DNA from: Lagopus muta
Lineage: Eukaryota; Chordata; Aves; Galliformes; Phasianidae
Direction of reading: 5' to 3'
NCBI RefSeq assembly: GCF_023343835.1
Contig: NC_064444.1
Span: forward strand, 5,819,219 to 5,883,218
Length of the DNA: 64,000 nt
Below, one piece after another: positions 25,712-39,138 of this stretch (the stretch's first letter is position 1; the number at the start of each line of letters is the position of its first letter). Both the position numbers and the translations under genes were made by a program. The notes under the pieces were generated by a model. It worked only from the letters and a program-made list of their open reading frames with translations. It was not told the DNA's origin and did no database searches.

Positions 25712-28700
25712 CTGTGAATAGATATTAGTTTGCAAATTCAGTAAAAGCTGGAGCTTTAAAAGATGTTTCCTAAAGCAGTGATTTTCTAAAGGTGTCTTGG
25801 TGGTTAAGCAATCAGTTGCTTAGCAAGTGAAAAGATCTTGCACCTGAAGAGTGGGTCTGCTACTCCTGTTTGTGTAGTATCTTGTATGCAGCCAACATGC
25901 CAGCGTGCCTTTAGGAAGTCTAGATGGCTCACAGACACACTGTGGGGTCCTGTGGGGTGTAAGAGTTGGCCAAAATCTGAGCATGCTCTTAGGGCTACTG
26001 CAGAAAAGTCACTTAAGAGAATGGATAGATAAAGCTGTGATCTTAACACCATCAGGTACTTTGGAAAATCTTTCCTGTGTTTACTTTGATGAACCTGAAG
26101 CATGATTTAAGCCTCAGATTCCTGCTTTAATTTAGGTTTGCGGGTTTTTTTAATTTGAGTTTGGGTTTTTTTAATTTAATTTGGCTACTTCTGAACAATA
26201 AAATATAACCCAGGCCTGTTGTCAGTACGTCTTATCACTTGTTTCTGTAAATAGTCCTCTTTTAACGTCTTACCTTATTTCATCTCTTAAAACTGGTGCA
26301 ATGGGTAGGTATGGATGTTCATAGTGTAGGCAGATGTGAGTTAATCGTTAGGAAATCTATACTTGGCTTTACACTAAACAGGCAGATCAAAGGTCTTTTC
26401 ATATTGATGGTATTCATGTTCCAGAGTAAAGCATTATGCATTAAATAGGCCTATTTCATAGCAAGGAAATGCTAGAAATGCTATTTTAAATATGTCCTGC
26501 TTGTCAGAAAAATATTGATTTGAAAATCATAATGCAAATCTCTCTCTGAGTGATTGATAAAAGTATATTCCCACCTGCAGAGAAGAGGGCATTCACCTCT
26601 TTAGTTCTTAATTTCTGGTCTTTCCAGCAAAGTGTATCCCTTCAAACTCAAATGATGTAAAGTGACTTAGATCTATTAAAACTTTCTAAAAAGCAAACTG
26701 AGTTTGCGTGACAATCTGAACCAAGTAACATAAGCATCTGCATTTAAAATCTGTTTGGACTTAGTTCTTCTGGAACATATCAGGGAAGTCTTGATGTAAA
26801 GTACAAGCATACTGAAACATGAATTTGGCATCCGCTCTGCAACTGGAATTGCCTTGCAGAACTGCTCTCAGAGTCCTTCCAGCCCAAACTGTGCGGGCAG
26901 GCTTGCAGGAGTCAATCTTCAAGCTTCACTTTCCAGCTCTCCTAATGCACGTATGTTAACAACTGCCTCTCCCAAGAAAAGTACTTACAAGAACAGAACC
27001 CACCTCATAGGAGTATTTCTTCTAAGTTGAGAAAGGTAGCAAAGGGCTTCAATAGACTACTAAAATACTTATTTTTGGAATCTTGCATCTGCCTGCTTCC
27101 AGTCCATTTCATTTATTGCTTAAACTCATCTTGTACTTAAATAAGAACAGTCATGAAACAATATGAACATCTTCTGTCCTGATGTTTTCTACAGTCTGTT
27201 TCTAATTCCTGTCATCTGATCTAGTAAAAAAAAAAAAAAAAGTAATGATGTATCTGATCAACAGGATATGGAAATTCACTCTGGACCAAATCCTACATGC
27301 CTCAGTTCTTTAGCCTCTCCAGTTCTAGCAGTCATTGCATTCCTTAGCTGCATTTTCAAGATCATCTTTTTATGCTGGGACTTATCCTTCAAACGTCATC
27401 CTTTCCAAGTGCTAAGCCATGCAGTGGTCAAAGAAAAGTAATTAGAGTACTTGCTAAATTTTGAATTCTTTAACAAATTTATATTCATGGGAAAATCAGA
27501 GAGACTTAATCTATTTCAACAATTCTTCAGTAATGATGGAGACTATTCCTCTTTAGGGAAAAAGTTCATGCTGCTAAATGGCATATGGCAACATTTCACG
27601 GTATGTAGAAAGGAAAACTAGGAAATTCAAAAGGAAAAAGAAGGAATCAGAATGTCTTGAAAGCTCTTATAAACTAAAAAAAGAGTTACTTTTTAAACTA
27701 TCATAAAGCCATTAACAAATGCAGTCTGAGCTAGAGGGGTGATAGGTCTCTTTTTTGCCAAATTTGGAATCCATTTGATCAGTGTGGGTTCTGAATTTAG
27801 AATAGAACTCAAAATAAGTTTTGAGGATAGCAGATCTCCTGCCTCTGGTTTCATTTCTAAGCCACTGCTTGCTTACTCTCAAGCTTCTTCTGGAAGCAAT
27901 ACAAGAACTACTTCTAAACAAGAGTTACTTGTCTAGCACAGGTTTCCTCTTTTAAGAAATTTCTATAGTCCTCTTATGAGAAATTTATAAGAAAAATATT
28001 TAGTAAAGCTCAAAAAGCTCAATGCTTCCCAGGATGCAAAACAAGACAAACCTGCATATTACCATCCCTAAGCAAAATATGTTCTGTTTCATGTGAATGA
28101 TGTCATTTCCTCTGTAGAGTCCTCTTGAATATGTTTAAATGTCAGGTTTTGTGTCAACAGCTGTGAAAAAGAAGAACTGTCTAGTAAGTGTGCACATATT
28201 TATCCTTATTTTGCTTGGAAATTTCCATCTAACTATTGAAGTATTTAAAGGACTGAGTGTTGATACAGAATATTTCTGGACTCTCAGTGAACACTACTTT
28301 GAGGTTTTAGAGTAACATTCACATCTGAATGTTGCAGTTCCCGCCATTTAGGATGACTCAGTCCTTTAAGCTTATCTTTTTTTTTTTTTTATATTCTCAG
28401 CCTTTACAGTGACTGTTTTTGTTTTAATAGTTAGCCCTTGTTCGTATCCAAGCTGGGAACCCAACTTATTGACCATTTAAGCTCTGAAACCCAGCAACTA
28501 TGCCTATGCCTGATTACACCTAACATGCACAAGAATCACAGCTAGAGGTTGTGCATAGCAAAGACAATGGTAGTTCTTGCTCCAGAATAATTATTGCTCT
28601 TAGTGAAGAATCACCTCATGTGTACCATTAGCTCATACTTGCTTTTGCCCGAACACTTTCTTCAATTCTTGTTTCATCAGTATAGCTGTATCATACTGTG

Positions 28701-28821
28701 CTCTAAGAAGCCATATTCATCAGTCTCAAATCACCTTTAAAAAGATGAGTGAGACTGAAGATTGTGAGAGGGAAGGCAGTGGTAACTTTTGGAAGCCACT
28801 GGTCAGGATAAGCTGCTTTAC
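25712..28821 (-). other. CLEC3A: CLEC3A intron 2
   Basis: This intron of about 3.1 kb lies between verified splice sites. It is AT-rich, with a poly-A run near 27,226-27,241 and T-rich tracts near 28,378. No exon or named repeat is recognised. Confidence 0.9.
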
Positions 28822-28902
28822 CTGATTGAAGTGCTTGCATTTCTTTGAGAGCATTTACTTCTCGCCACAACTTGTCAATCTGGGTCTTGAGGTCATCTTT
28901 TT
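28822..28902 (-). CDS. CLEC3A: CLEC3A coding exon 2 (coiled-coil segment)
   Basis: This 81-nt exon lies between a CATTAAAG acceptor and a GTAAAG donor. It encodes residues 39-65, including EKDDLKTQIDKLWREVNALK. Spaced Leu/Ile residues give the heptad-like pattern expected of the alpha-helical trimerisation segment in the tetranectin family. Its phase (one base carried in and one out) joins exons 1 and 3 without a frame error. In the family this helix assembles the lectin domains into a homotrimer. Confidence 0.95.
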
Positions 28903-30840
28903 CTTTAATGAAAGAAATACAGAGAAATAAGCAGGTATGCATGCAAAAAAGTTATTTTTTTCATTTTAACAACTGTTGAGTTTCTGCATTGACAAGACGT
29001 ATTTTGCCATTTTAAAGCATCAGTATTCTAGCTGCCCATCTCTAGTTTATAGCAAAATTTGCCTGTTTACATTTGAACCTGTATGCTGTGGTGTGTGGGT
29101 GTACGTGTACATGTCTGTGTATATATATATATGTCATAAAAACAAAAGCAGGACAGAAGATTCTGTGTACACATAAGTTTTTCTTTTTAACACAGCAAGG
29201 GATAGCCGATACAATCTAAGTTTGATGTCTAAATACATGCAGACGAGCTTGCTGAGCTACAATCTCCCCCCCCCCAGGGGGAGCCTTCCTCCCCATTGAT
29301 GATTCGAGTCACCCACATTCAGCCCATGTCACCATTTTGTGACACTGACAAAAGTACCAAAAAGATGATGAGATAAGAAAGGATGCTAAATTGCACATAA
29401 TAATTCCTTTTTCATGCTCTCTTTTGCATATTTTTCCTCTTAATCATTCTAATGGCCCACCACAATCAAACAGGTAGCAGACAGGATTCCATTACACAAG
29501 TTTACGGTTTGATTGCAGTGGTAAGGAAACCTTCCAGAAGCCGCAGTAATGAGCAGGAGGAATAAATAGGCTCTTTCACAAGCAGCAGAACTAACAAAGC
29601 CACAGTTCCTACAGATCGTGTTACATCACCTAATCCTCCAGCTCCACCCCAGAAAGCTTGTCCCTTCTCCATACTCCCTAATCAGAGGGGATTGACCTCA
29701 GCTGTCCTTTATGTTCCCCATGGCAGGACTCCCAGTCCGTGTTCTTCCCTATGACTCCCAGTTCCCAGTAGTCTCTCCATGACCCTTCTCTGCTTTGAAA
29801 GAGGTAAAAAGCAGAACAGATGAGCTCCTGGGACTATTCATTTATTTATTTATTTAGTAGTAGCACACTTACTTATGCAGATCTTTTTTTTTTTTTTTTT
29901 TGCACCCACATCCTGAATTTCATAATTTTGGGTAACTTATCCTAAGGAGACCCATTATTTTGACAAACTGTTTCAAATGCAGAAGTTATCAGTGGAAAGC
30001 AGACAGAAAAATGTGCTGGCAGCACAAGGGTAAATCAAACTAAGAACTGAAAAGATTCAAAGGGAAAAATAAAAATATGTAAGTCTATAGCTCCAAAGCA
30101 GTATAACTGTGCTGTACAGTGACTTTATCAAGGCTCCATATTTTCCACTGACAAGGAGCTTAAATATTTGCCATTAACGTAACCTCCATCACGCACACTT
30201 CTACTAGAAATAAGCCCTTAAATTAAGTACACAGACCTTTCCAAACAGTCAGTGGTTCTGTATTTGCTCTGTAATCTTTGCTCTGGGAATTTAATCCTTC
30301 TTTTGGAAATTCTTTTTTATTAATTTGACTTGCAATTTCACCATATTGCTCATACAAGTAGTATCCCACAAATATTACACAGACATTTTGTTAAAATTAG
30401 GAAAAGGACAAAAACCTGAACAATAACCCTTGAAGACTTAATGTTTTATTCTGCTCTTTTCCATCATATGTACGTGAATTTCCATTCTTCTGCTCTTAAT
30501 CAGTATAACTGTGTAACTAGGAATGATTGGCTGGAGTCTTCTCAGCTTTACCTTTGTATCATAAATAATGTCAGCTGTTAACAGAGATGAACAGCCATAA
30601 AAGAGCAAGATATTTTTTAAAAGCAATGCAGATTTATTTCTATAATTCATTCTAGCACATCATTCTTGGCTTTACTAACTCACATAAAAATATTTGAAAG
30701 ACAGGCATAATATAGACTTGACTATCATTAGTTAATAAACAATTGAATAGTGCTACTTTCTTACTCACACAATGTTAAGTACGTAGTAACCTCGCACAGT
30801 CTATAAATCTCTATCCCTTCTCCCAGTTAAAACCCAGTAC
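28903..30840 (-). other. CLEC3A: CLEC3A intron 1
   Basis: This intron of about 1.9 kb lies between verified splice sites. It holds a short TA run near 29,120, a C-run/G-run inverted pair near 29,265-29,282, an ATTT tandem stretch near 29,840-29,856 and a T18 tract at 29,884-29,901. No coding sequence is recognised. Confidence 0.9.
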
Positions 30841-30955
30841 CTTTCACTCTACGTTTGCTGTGCTTCCTAGCTTTGACTTTGGAAGCCTGGCTGATGGTCT
30901 GATCCAGCAGTAATATGCTTATGAGTAGAAAAATCATAAGTCCAGTTTGTGCCAT
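30841..30955 (-). CDS. CLEC3A: CLEC3A coding exon 1 (signal peptide and basic segment)
   Basis: The 115 coding nt start at the ATG at 30955-30953 and end before a GTACTG donor. Residues 1-24 form a signal peptide: a short polar start, then LMIFLLISILLLDQ. Residues 26-38 are strongly basic (KVKARKHSKRRVK). In human CLEC3A the matching N-terminal region binds heparin-like chains and gives antimicrobial peptides, so the same is possible here by homology. The product should be secreted into cartilage matrix. The start is supported by the signal peptide and by a TATA box about 100 bp upstream. Confidence 0.95.
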
Positions 30956-31057
30956 CTCTCCTTTAAAGAACTTCACAAAAATCTTCAAGAGATTCTCTTC
31001 AGCAGCTTTGAGAGCAAGTCACACAGACACATCACAGTCAGGACTGACTGAGGCCAG

Positions 31058-31067
31058 TTTTATAAAA
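31058..31067 (-). promoter_or_regulatory. CLEC3A: TATA box of CLEC3A
   Basis: The sequence TTTTATAAAA is self-complementary and lies about 105 bp upstream of the CLEC3A ATG on the minus strand. Transcription starting about 30 bp downstream (near 31,030) would give a 5' UTR of about 75 nt. The surrounding DNA is not CpG-rich, which suits a tissue-restricted TATA promoter. Position and motif only; no experimental support. Confidence 0.6.
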
Positions 31068-34000
31068 GTGTAGTGACAGGGTTGGCTGTGCTCCTTGCTT
31101 ACGAAATGTGTTTAATACTGAAGCTGGCTGCAGCATAAGGTGCCCCCTTGTTCTCACGTCTCTTCTGAAATTCCTGTTTCCTTTTTGGGTTCAACTGAGA
31201 CAGGTTGCTTTAAGGGCACTGAACAGTGCTTCGATTGCTGCAGATGAATGCCATTTCGTCAGAGATAACACTATCTTTGAAGCATAACGGTATGCAAAAG
31301 CAGAGGGATGCTCAAAAATGCCTTGTGTAACGCCAGCCTCAGGATGGGGGTAGCATGTCTCTGTCCCATGCTGATTAAGTATGGACAGTGGTCATGATCT
31401 TATTTACACTGAAACAAAAAAAGATGTTGTCCCTTAGTATACATGGCAGCCACACACACAGAGAATATATATCACATTGTCAGATGTTCATTAATGATTT
31501 TATTAAGAGTTCATAAATACCTGCTAGATATTACTGTGCTTCTGAATAAGAACATTATGTGCTATCAGCAGGGTCTAGTTAGGGGAACAAAAGATCTTTT
31601 ACACTCTTACAATACTTCCCAAATCCTCAGTACATGGCCAGGGCAGGAGATACTGCTTACAGCAAAGTACAAGATACTGGAAGCAGGACAGTGCTATCTA
31701 GACTATGGAGAGGTGTCTGCTTTTGGGGCGCTTTAATTTGCCTTGAGACTGAGTTTTTTGGGAGTGCCTTTAAATTGGGATTGCTATAAGCAATATCACC
31801 TTTCACTCAGTTTAGTGGATAAATCAGACTTTCAACAAGAGGGTTTGTTTAAAATGCTGACACTGAAGTCATTGTTGAGCAACGGGTGCAGGCAGGAAAA
31901 GTTTATGCCACTCTGAAGCTATGATTCCAGACCCCTCTTTGCCATCTGCCTTGGTTCCATTCTAGTCATATTATCACTGTTTTTCTTCTAGAACTGTAAC
32001 AGCAAGAGACTTATTACTTTATTAAAAGGAAGCTGAGATTTAGAGGCATGCTGTTTTATTACATGAGTGCATACTGACTTTTTTCTAACCACATAGATTC
32101 TAAAATCACTGCAGCACTTGTAATGTAAAACATACCTACCCCAGCTGTTTTAGATACCTCCAAACAACTAATTGGATTCTCCATAGCTAGTACACATCTA
32201 TTAATCATGAACTAATACTTTATAAACTTTTCATAAATTCCGTGATTTTCTAAAACTTGTTTTCAGTAGTTTGCTTCAAAGTATTGAAGTACGTTGCATT
32301 GTGTAGAGAAAATTAGGAACAGTGCTAAAAGAACAGTCTGAAGCTCTGTTTTGAGCTTAGGACTTATCAACAACAACTAAGAAAGCAAGTTTAACTTCTT
32401 GTATACAGCGTGTGAGCAGAAGAGTCAGGGAGAAGCCGAAATATTTTGCTTAGAATATTTAAACTCCCAGTGCTAGAGTGAGGAAGCAGAAAATGGAACC
32501 TTATGGGAGGCCTAGAGCCCCTCCAGAGTAAATACATTCTCTGTGTATGGTCTAGAAACTGGCATAACAATGTCATTTAGAGCTGTAATTTTTCTTTTAC
32601 AAGTATAGTTAGAGTAATATCATATGGCCCAGAGAGTGAACAAAGTTACATATATATGAAAGTAATTTTTCTTGGGACAAATTAGTCCTCTTTCTGTATG
32701 AGAATCTGCTATACAAATATAAATACTCATACTTTTATAGCTGTGTCCAGACTAAAATATGTTTGTGCTCTTTATTCACACCAGTATAGTAGAACTGCAT
32801 AAAGACAAAGCTGCAGTTTTTCTTGAATTATTTGGTTTGAAAAGAAACATTTTGCAGAATTCAGAGCTGCTGTACTGCACAGACACCTGGGTGGTTTTCT
32901 GGCTCCTGATTCCCTGCCTCATTCCATTTGCTTTCAGACAACTGAACCATTCAAAGCTTAAGCAACCTTTGGTGAAAAGTTCATTTCAGTTTTTACACAG
33001 AGTCTCTTCAAGTTAAAAAGTCTATTCCCCTCAGAGACAGTTCCACCTTTATGTGCTCCTGTAAACTGGCTCAGAAAAACTCTTTGTACAGCTGTTTTTC
33101 CTTTCCATTCTCAGCCATCACTGAGTTTGTGGAAAGAACATGCAACTGGGCACAGAGTATGAGAAGTCAGTGTGAGACGTGGACTGGATGCTCGGCTGAG
33201 ATCCTGAAATAGTCTGGCTGCAGCAGTAATTTCCTGTTATGAGGAATAGGATCTATGCAGGGGGATCGTGTCTTTTGTTATCCCCTGAGGGGATACCAAA
33301 ACTTGAGGAGCTACAAGAAGAATAATACTTGCAATAATATCTTTAAAGAAAGATAATGTGGTATCTTGAAAAGCAAACCATGCACAAATTGTGTTTTACT
33401 GAGGTCTATGGTTCCCTCCAGGTTTCAGAATTGATTGCATCATGGTCTGTTGGACCAAGTAGGAAACTGAGGGCTGTGTCTGCTGCTGAAATCTGAGCAA
33501 CTGTTTCTGCAGCATTTCAATTACAGAAATCTCAGCTCAACGTAAGATTTGGAAAAGAAGCTTGTACATGGGTAATTATTTTCCTGTTCTACTGAGAGTA
33601 TAAACAGAAAATGAGAACTGATCAGAGCTGTTGCCAGCCAAAGGAATTTCAGGTGGGGTAAATCCAAGAGCCAGTGTAGCCAACAGAGGTTGATCGCCTC
33701 CCAAGCATCAGTTTTTATGAATGATTTGGGTAGTATATGGGATCCATGGGTTGATTTTCATTTGTTTAAACTAAATGCAAGAGATTTTGCAAATTCTGCT
33801 AACCCAGGATTATGTCATGCTTGGAAAAATACAGTGTGCTTGATTTCTTTGGCCTTGAAAAGTCTTTAAAACTCCTTCTTAAGGATTTTTTCTCCGTCGA
33901 ACCAGGTACGAGGCAGGTCTATGGCTAACATCCCAACACCAAGGTTATTTGGGGGAAATTTGTACAAGCAAGCTGTGTATTTGGAAAAGGGAAGGGCTAA

Positions 34001-37000
34001 CCTTATGGTATGTGAGGTTCTGTGAAAATTCTTAATGATATTTTGGGTTTGTACAGTCAGTTCAATGTTTTTCTTGTCATATAAATTTGCTTTTTTAGAA
34101 GGAAATTTGCTAGCTATAAGGGTTTTGCTATGTCTGTTAAAATTAAAGGAAGATACCAGTCTACTGCAAAAACAGGCTGCCCACCAGTGACCTGCACTGA
34201 AAGTCGCAGAGTGTTGAAATGAGGGCATTTACATCTTCCTTAGGAGTATAAGACTACTATCCCAAATGCATCCTCACCTTGACACTGATAATGGGATTGA
34301 TGAGCAGGCTTTTCTAGTTTTCTTTTTCAGTTCAAACATAGCTGCTTTAACTACAGGTTTGCTGCTTTTCATTTACCACACAGTAAATCCAAGCATTTTT
34401 ACTTCAGAAAATGAAGAAATTTAAGATATAAATAATAGGTGTACAGAAAAGATTAAAATGAAAACATTTTCAATGTTTTTGAATGAGTGTTTTTGTATCT
34501 TTTGTTTGGGGCCTTTGCCATACCATCATCTCAAAGCTGGGGGACAGTAAGTTGTATGCAAGAGGCAGCACAGTAACTTCTGTCTATCACACATATTTAA
34601 GGTAAATATCTTTATCTTATCTGTGACCAAACTGTATCACTTGTATTCCTTTCATTCTCTTGCAGTGGTAGTGAAATTATGGGTTGTAAATGTGAAAAAG
34701 TAACGCTGATCATGTTCAGAAAAGATGCAGAATTCAGAAGAGATTCACCAGATCTTCATAAACCACTGTTAGCAAAGCAATTGCTGGTTTACCTACCCAA
34801 TGCTGCTGAGCACTGATAAAGTTGCCTTCTTGTAGTGTTGCCAAGTCTTGTTTTACTGGCAAAAATAGGTGGTACTGAGCATTTTGTTGATTGCCACTGC
34901 CTCTGTCTTTGGACAGGAAGGACCCCAAGGAAACGGCTTCTCATCTAGGGTTATATGTTTGATGGCTATGCGAAATGTGCAAAAAGCAAAACACCATCTC
35001 TCAAAAACCGGAGACTTCTTCACAGTCAGGTGACTCCATGTCATCTCTAAAGATAAGGGAATTTAGGAGAAAATTTAAAGCTTTGGTTTCCTTGCAATCC
35101 AGGTGCAAATAAAGCCGTTGAATGGGGTCTTTTGAAGTGCCATTCCTAAGGACCCGGCCAGGTTTCCGTGTTGGGAAATGCTGGAGGCAGCACAGCTTGT
35201 TTAGCCCTCAGGGAGCATGTGAGAACCTGTCTGTTTCTCTTTTGTAAACCTAAAATACCTGTTGTGCTAATTTTTCTCCTGCAATGTGTGCTACCTATTT
35301 GCCTTTCAGGAAATGAACTAAAAACATCCTGAGCACTTAATTTCTCCCTTTAATTTTTTAGTTTTGATCACTACAGTCTCTCTGCTATGAAGTTTTACAG
35401 CTTCACATTAACACGATCTTAATAGGTTCTGCACATCCTTACACATGCCAAAAAACACAGTTTGGACAAAGCCTTAATTTAGCCCCTGCTTGCTAAGGTC
35501 CAGCTTTGAGATGATGGCATGGCAAAGGCCCCAATCAGAAGCTCACAAGACAGTCTGAAATGCACATTCACAGGTTCATAGCAGGTTACTAACAGCGTGG
35601 CTTTGCTTACTGCCAGTAGGGCTGGCCAGAGGAAGGATTGCATTTTGGCTTGTGTTGATGTTTGTAGGATTTTCCTATAGCAGATGGAAAAACAGACCTT
35701 CTCAGGAGTGTGATCATGTCTCGCTTTGGTGGCTGCACTTCACAGAGGACTTGAATGCTCTGCTTGAGAGCTGAGACCCCTTGCTTTGGCAACACAGGAG
35801 CTTGAGATCCCACTCAGCTGTGTCGGTATCACCACAGAGGTCCCCATTGCTGCACTGCTGCTGCTCCCCTGCCTGCTGACAAGAGGCTTAAGCTGGTGGC
35901 TGCCAGCCTGGCCGGCAGCAAGGAGCCAAACCACAGCTCTGCAGCCCAGGGCTGTCACAGGATCTGCAAACAGCTGGCCCTGCTTTACCTGTCCTGGAGG
36001 CAGCACTACCCCCACGTGTAAGCATAATCAGTTCATGCACCAGGCCCCAGGGTTGGAAAACGTGTGATGTGGTCGAAGCAAAACACCTTTCTTTCAGAAG
36101 TAAAAGGAATTTTTAATCTGCTAGATCGGGAAAGAAAAATAACATCTAAATGATCTGAATGCAAACGTTGGGGTGATATCTGCTTGTCTACAGACAAGTC
36201 AGGCAGTGGAAAGTGGAGCTGGCCCTGCCTTGCAGGACAAATACTAAAGCCAGCCCTACTACCACACACTGTGCACATTTATGCAAATATTTTCAAATGA
36301 TCGTTTTGAACGGAAATTGTTCTGGCATTTGCCAAATAATTTAGACACTGCATAGATGTAAACATCACAGATTTTTTCATTCTTACATTAGTCATTGCTA
36401 CATGCATTCTTATTGTAGTTTATTCCATTTCCAGCAGATGTCTTAAGTGCCCTAGGAATTATTAGGATAGGTCCGATTTTGTATTGCTTTTCCATCATAA
36501 CAAAACAGAAAAGACCAAGTTTCCTTTCTCCTTAATGCTCGGGGTAAATCCATTGCGCTGTATGTCTTTCCCCCAGTGTTACACAGCAGAGGGTCAGGAT
36601 CAGTCTCATTGCACGTTTTCTTGAGGCTTCATTACTGTAGGGTTAGCAGTTGAGACAGGCACCTCTCAGATCAAACATATTCTTGCAGCTGGGATTTCAA
36701 AGGGAAGGGTGGTTATTTGTGCTGGCTTTGGCAATCCTGTTTCCTTAATTAATGCTACAGGTTCTGCATGGACTAAATTAACTTCATCTAACAAGGTGAT
36801 ACGATTTCCCAGGTTTGCATGGACATCTGCCTGATTAAACTGCCTGATTACTCTTCTAAAGATCTTTGAGTCTCAGGATGGCATGATAGCACCACATTGC
36901 AGTGGGGGAATGCATGGGTTGGGTTTGCCATGCATGCTCTTTATTCCTCTCCAGCCACAGGACACATCTCTGCAGTTCTCAGAGCTCTCCTCGATAGGCT

Positions 37001-39016
37001 AGGCTCCCCACTGACCCCAGACCTGAAGCTAACATGACCTGCTAAGCCTTCATCTAGTTCCCTGTCTTTAGGACTTAAATCCTCTCTAAAGGCTGCAGAG
37101 CTTTGCCTGAGTAAGGCCAGCAGCCTTTGCTCTCTGTCAGATAATGAGATAATTAGGGGATCATCTCCCCACACAGCAGTAAATTGATGCCATGTCACCA
37201 AAGCTGGAAATATAAAAGCCTATCTAAGGGCAGAAATAAGCCAGTTCTATTTGTGCAGCTGTAGGCCTGCTGAAATGGCAAAGCTGTTTCCAGATAGGAG
37301 CTGACAGGTTTGAGCAGTGCTACATGCTGCTTCGTAGACTTCATAACTCAGGACTTCATCAGCATGAGGATCTTGGCTCCACACAGTGCTGCATGGAGAT
37401 GCTCCCAGGTTGCAAGCAGTGAATGATCTCCATTTATAAGATACCTGATGTGACCGGGAAACCAAAAGCCACCAGACAATACACTTGTTTTATATATCCA
37501 ATCTGTATGTTCTTGTACAACCTGGCACTTGATGCTGCAGTTTGGGCAGCCTTTGTGTGCAGCCTGGTAGAGCAGGGGCTGTGGAATGTGAGGAGCAGCA
37601 CAGCTGTAAGTGCAGAGGAGCAGCTGTATTCTCTGTGCAGGGATTTTTCATTTTGTCCTTTCTTTACTTACTCCAGAGGCTCCATAAAACCAGTATAAAA
37701 CAACACTGTGTTCTCAAGAAAGACAATTGGTTTGGGCAATGCACACAATGTATTTTAACATGGAGAACTGAGTAAGGATTTAAAAAAAAGAATCTTTTTT
37801 AATAAGCTGTGGCATGGAATAAATATTACTGCCTGAATTTTTAATACTGGAGCTATGACTAGGTTCATTGAGAGGACCAATCAGCTTGATGCTGTCCCTG
37901 TCAAAGTCAGTGGTGAAACTCCTATGAGATTCCAGTTTGAGTTGAATTTACTGTCTTAATGGGAATAAGGAAGGAAGCTTGTAATAATTATCCTTTTATT
38001 ATCCTGTTTTGCTTGATGATTAGCAAGCAGAACATTGTGTAATAACTTCATTCATTGCTGTCATGTTGAACAAAATGCAGATCAAAAATCTCATGTGAAT
38101 CATATTATGTATGCTTTATTAAGTTAACCTACAATGCCAGGGAATGTGCTGCAAGCAAGATAATATTGAAATGAGGCTAATGCTTAATATGTGAACTGTG
38201 AGAATTGGTTAGAGCAGTACTGTGCAGCACAGCCAATGGCATCCAATGCGTGTAGGTGTGCAGCTGCAGATTGATTGCTCAGGTGGGAACTTCAAGACAA
38301 TTCCTTGTGTAAATCTCTCATCGCATGCCTATGGGAAAGATGGGTCTGAGACTCCCAAAGCAGTGCTTCTCTCACTGACACACTGCATAAACACACCCCT
38401 GACACAGGACTCCAACATCATTTGGCAATCAGACTTAATTACGGCATAAATTTTTACAGCCCAGTATGCCACACCATTTTCCATCTGATCCTCAGATGGA
38501 GCAATCCCCGTTCTGCCCACAAGGTGAGGATGAGCCCAAAGGGCTGATTCTGCTTTCTCATATTAATCTAGGCGCTGCTTAGCAGAAAAGGCTGGGGTTG
38601 GGAATCCGAGTTGTTCCTTTTCCCTGCAGTGCCCCACTGAAATGTTTCTAATGTTCATTCCTGATTCAGGTTCTGAGTTATCCTGCTTGATGAGAAAAAG
38701 CAAGGAAAATCTTGACTACTGTCTCTCAGCTGCCTACTTTTCTATGGGGCTTTGCAGGCAGGGTTTTTAGCATAAGGTTCTGTGGGTTCATCTCCTTTGC
38801 CATGGAACAAGTGTGATTTGAGACACAGCTTTCAACCACGAAGGAAAAAATTCCAGCTCAGCTGCTAAGTTTAATCAAGATTCTTTCTAAGGGGAAAATT
38901 TAATTCTGGAGAACTATAAATCCTTAAACCTAACAGCAATAAATAGGGCACTGGACAAAACATTTGGTTTCATTTTTTCCTGTCTACAGTGGCTCAGGAA
39001 CACAATGACACCATTG

Positions 39017-39138
39017 AGAATCATAGAATTGCTCAGGTTGGAAAAGACCTTAAATATCATCAAATCCGATTTGACTAAACCATGTCCCTGAACAACACAT
39101 CCAAATGGTTTTTAAACACAACCACCTCCCCAGGGAGG
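39017..39138 (-). mobile_element. CR1 LINE 3'-end fragment
   Basis: The plus strand reads GAATCATAGAATTGCTCAGG, then TTGGAAAAGACCTTAAA, then ACCATGTCCCTGAA and CCACCTCCCCAGGGA. This is the reverse complement of the familiar CR1 3' end, so the element lies on the minus strand. Only about 120 bp survive and no coding capacity remains. Confidence 0.85.

Noticed and set aside
35607..36278. Cluster of overlapping ORFs in a GC-richer patch near 35.8-36.0 kb
   Set aside because: Open frames occur on both strands with no domain. One leucine-rich stretch resembles a signal peptide, but no mature protein follows.
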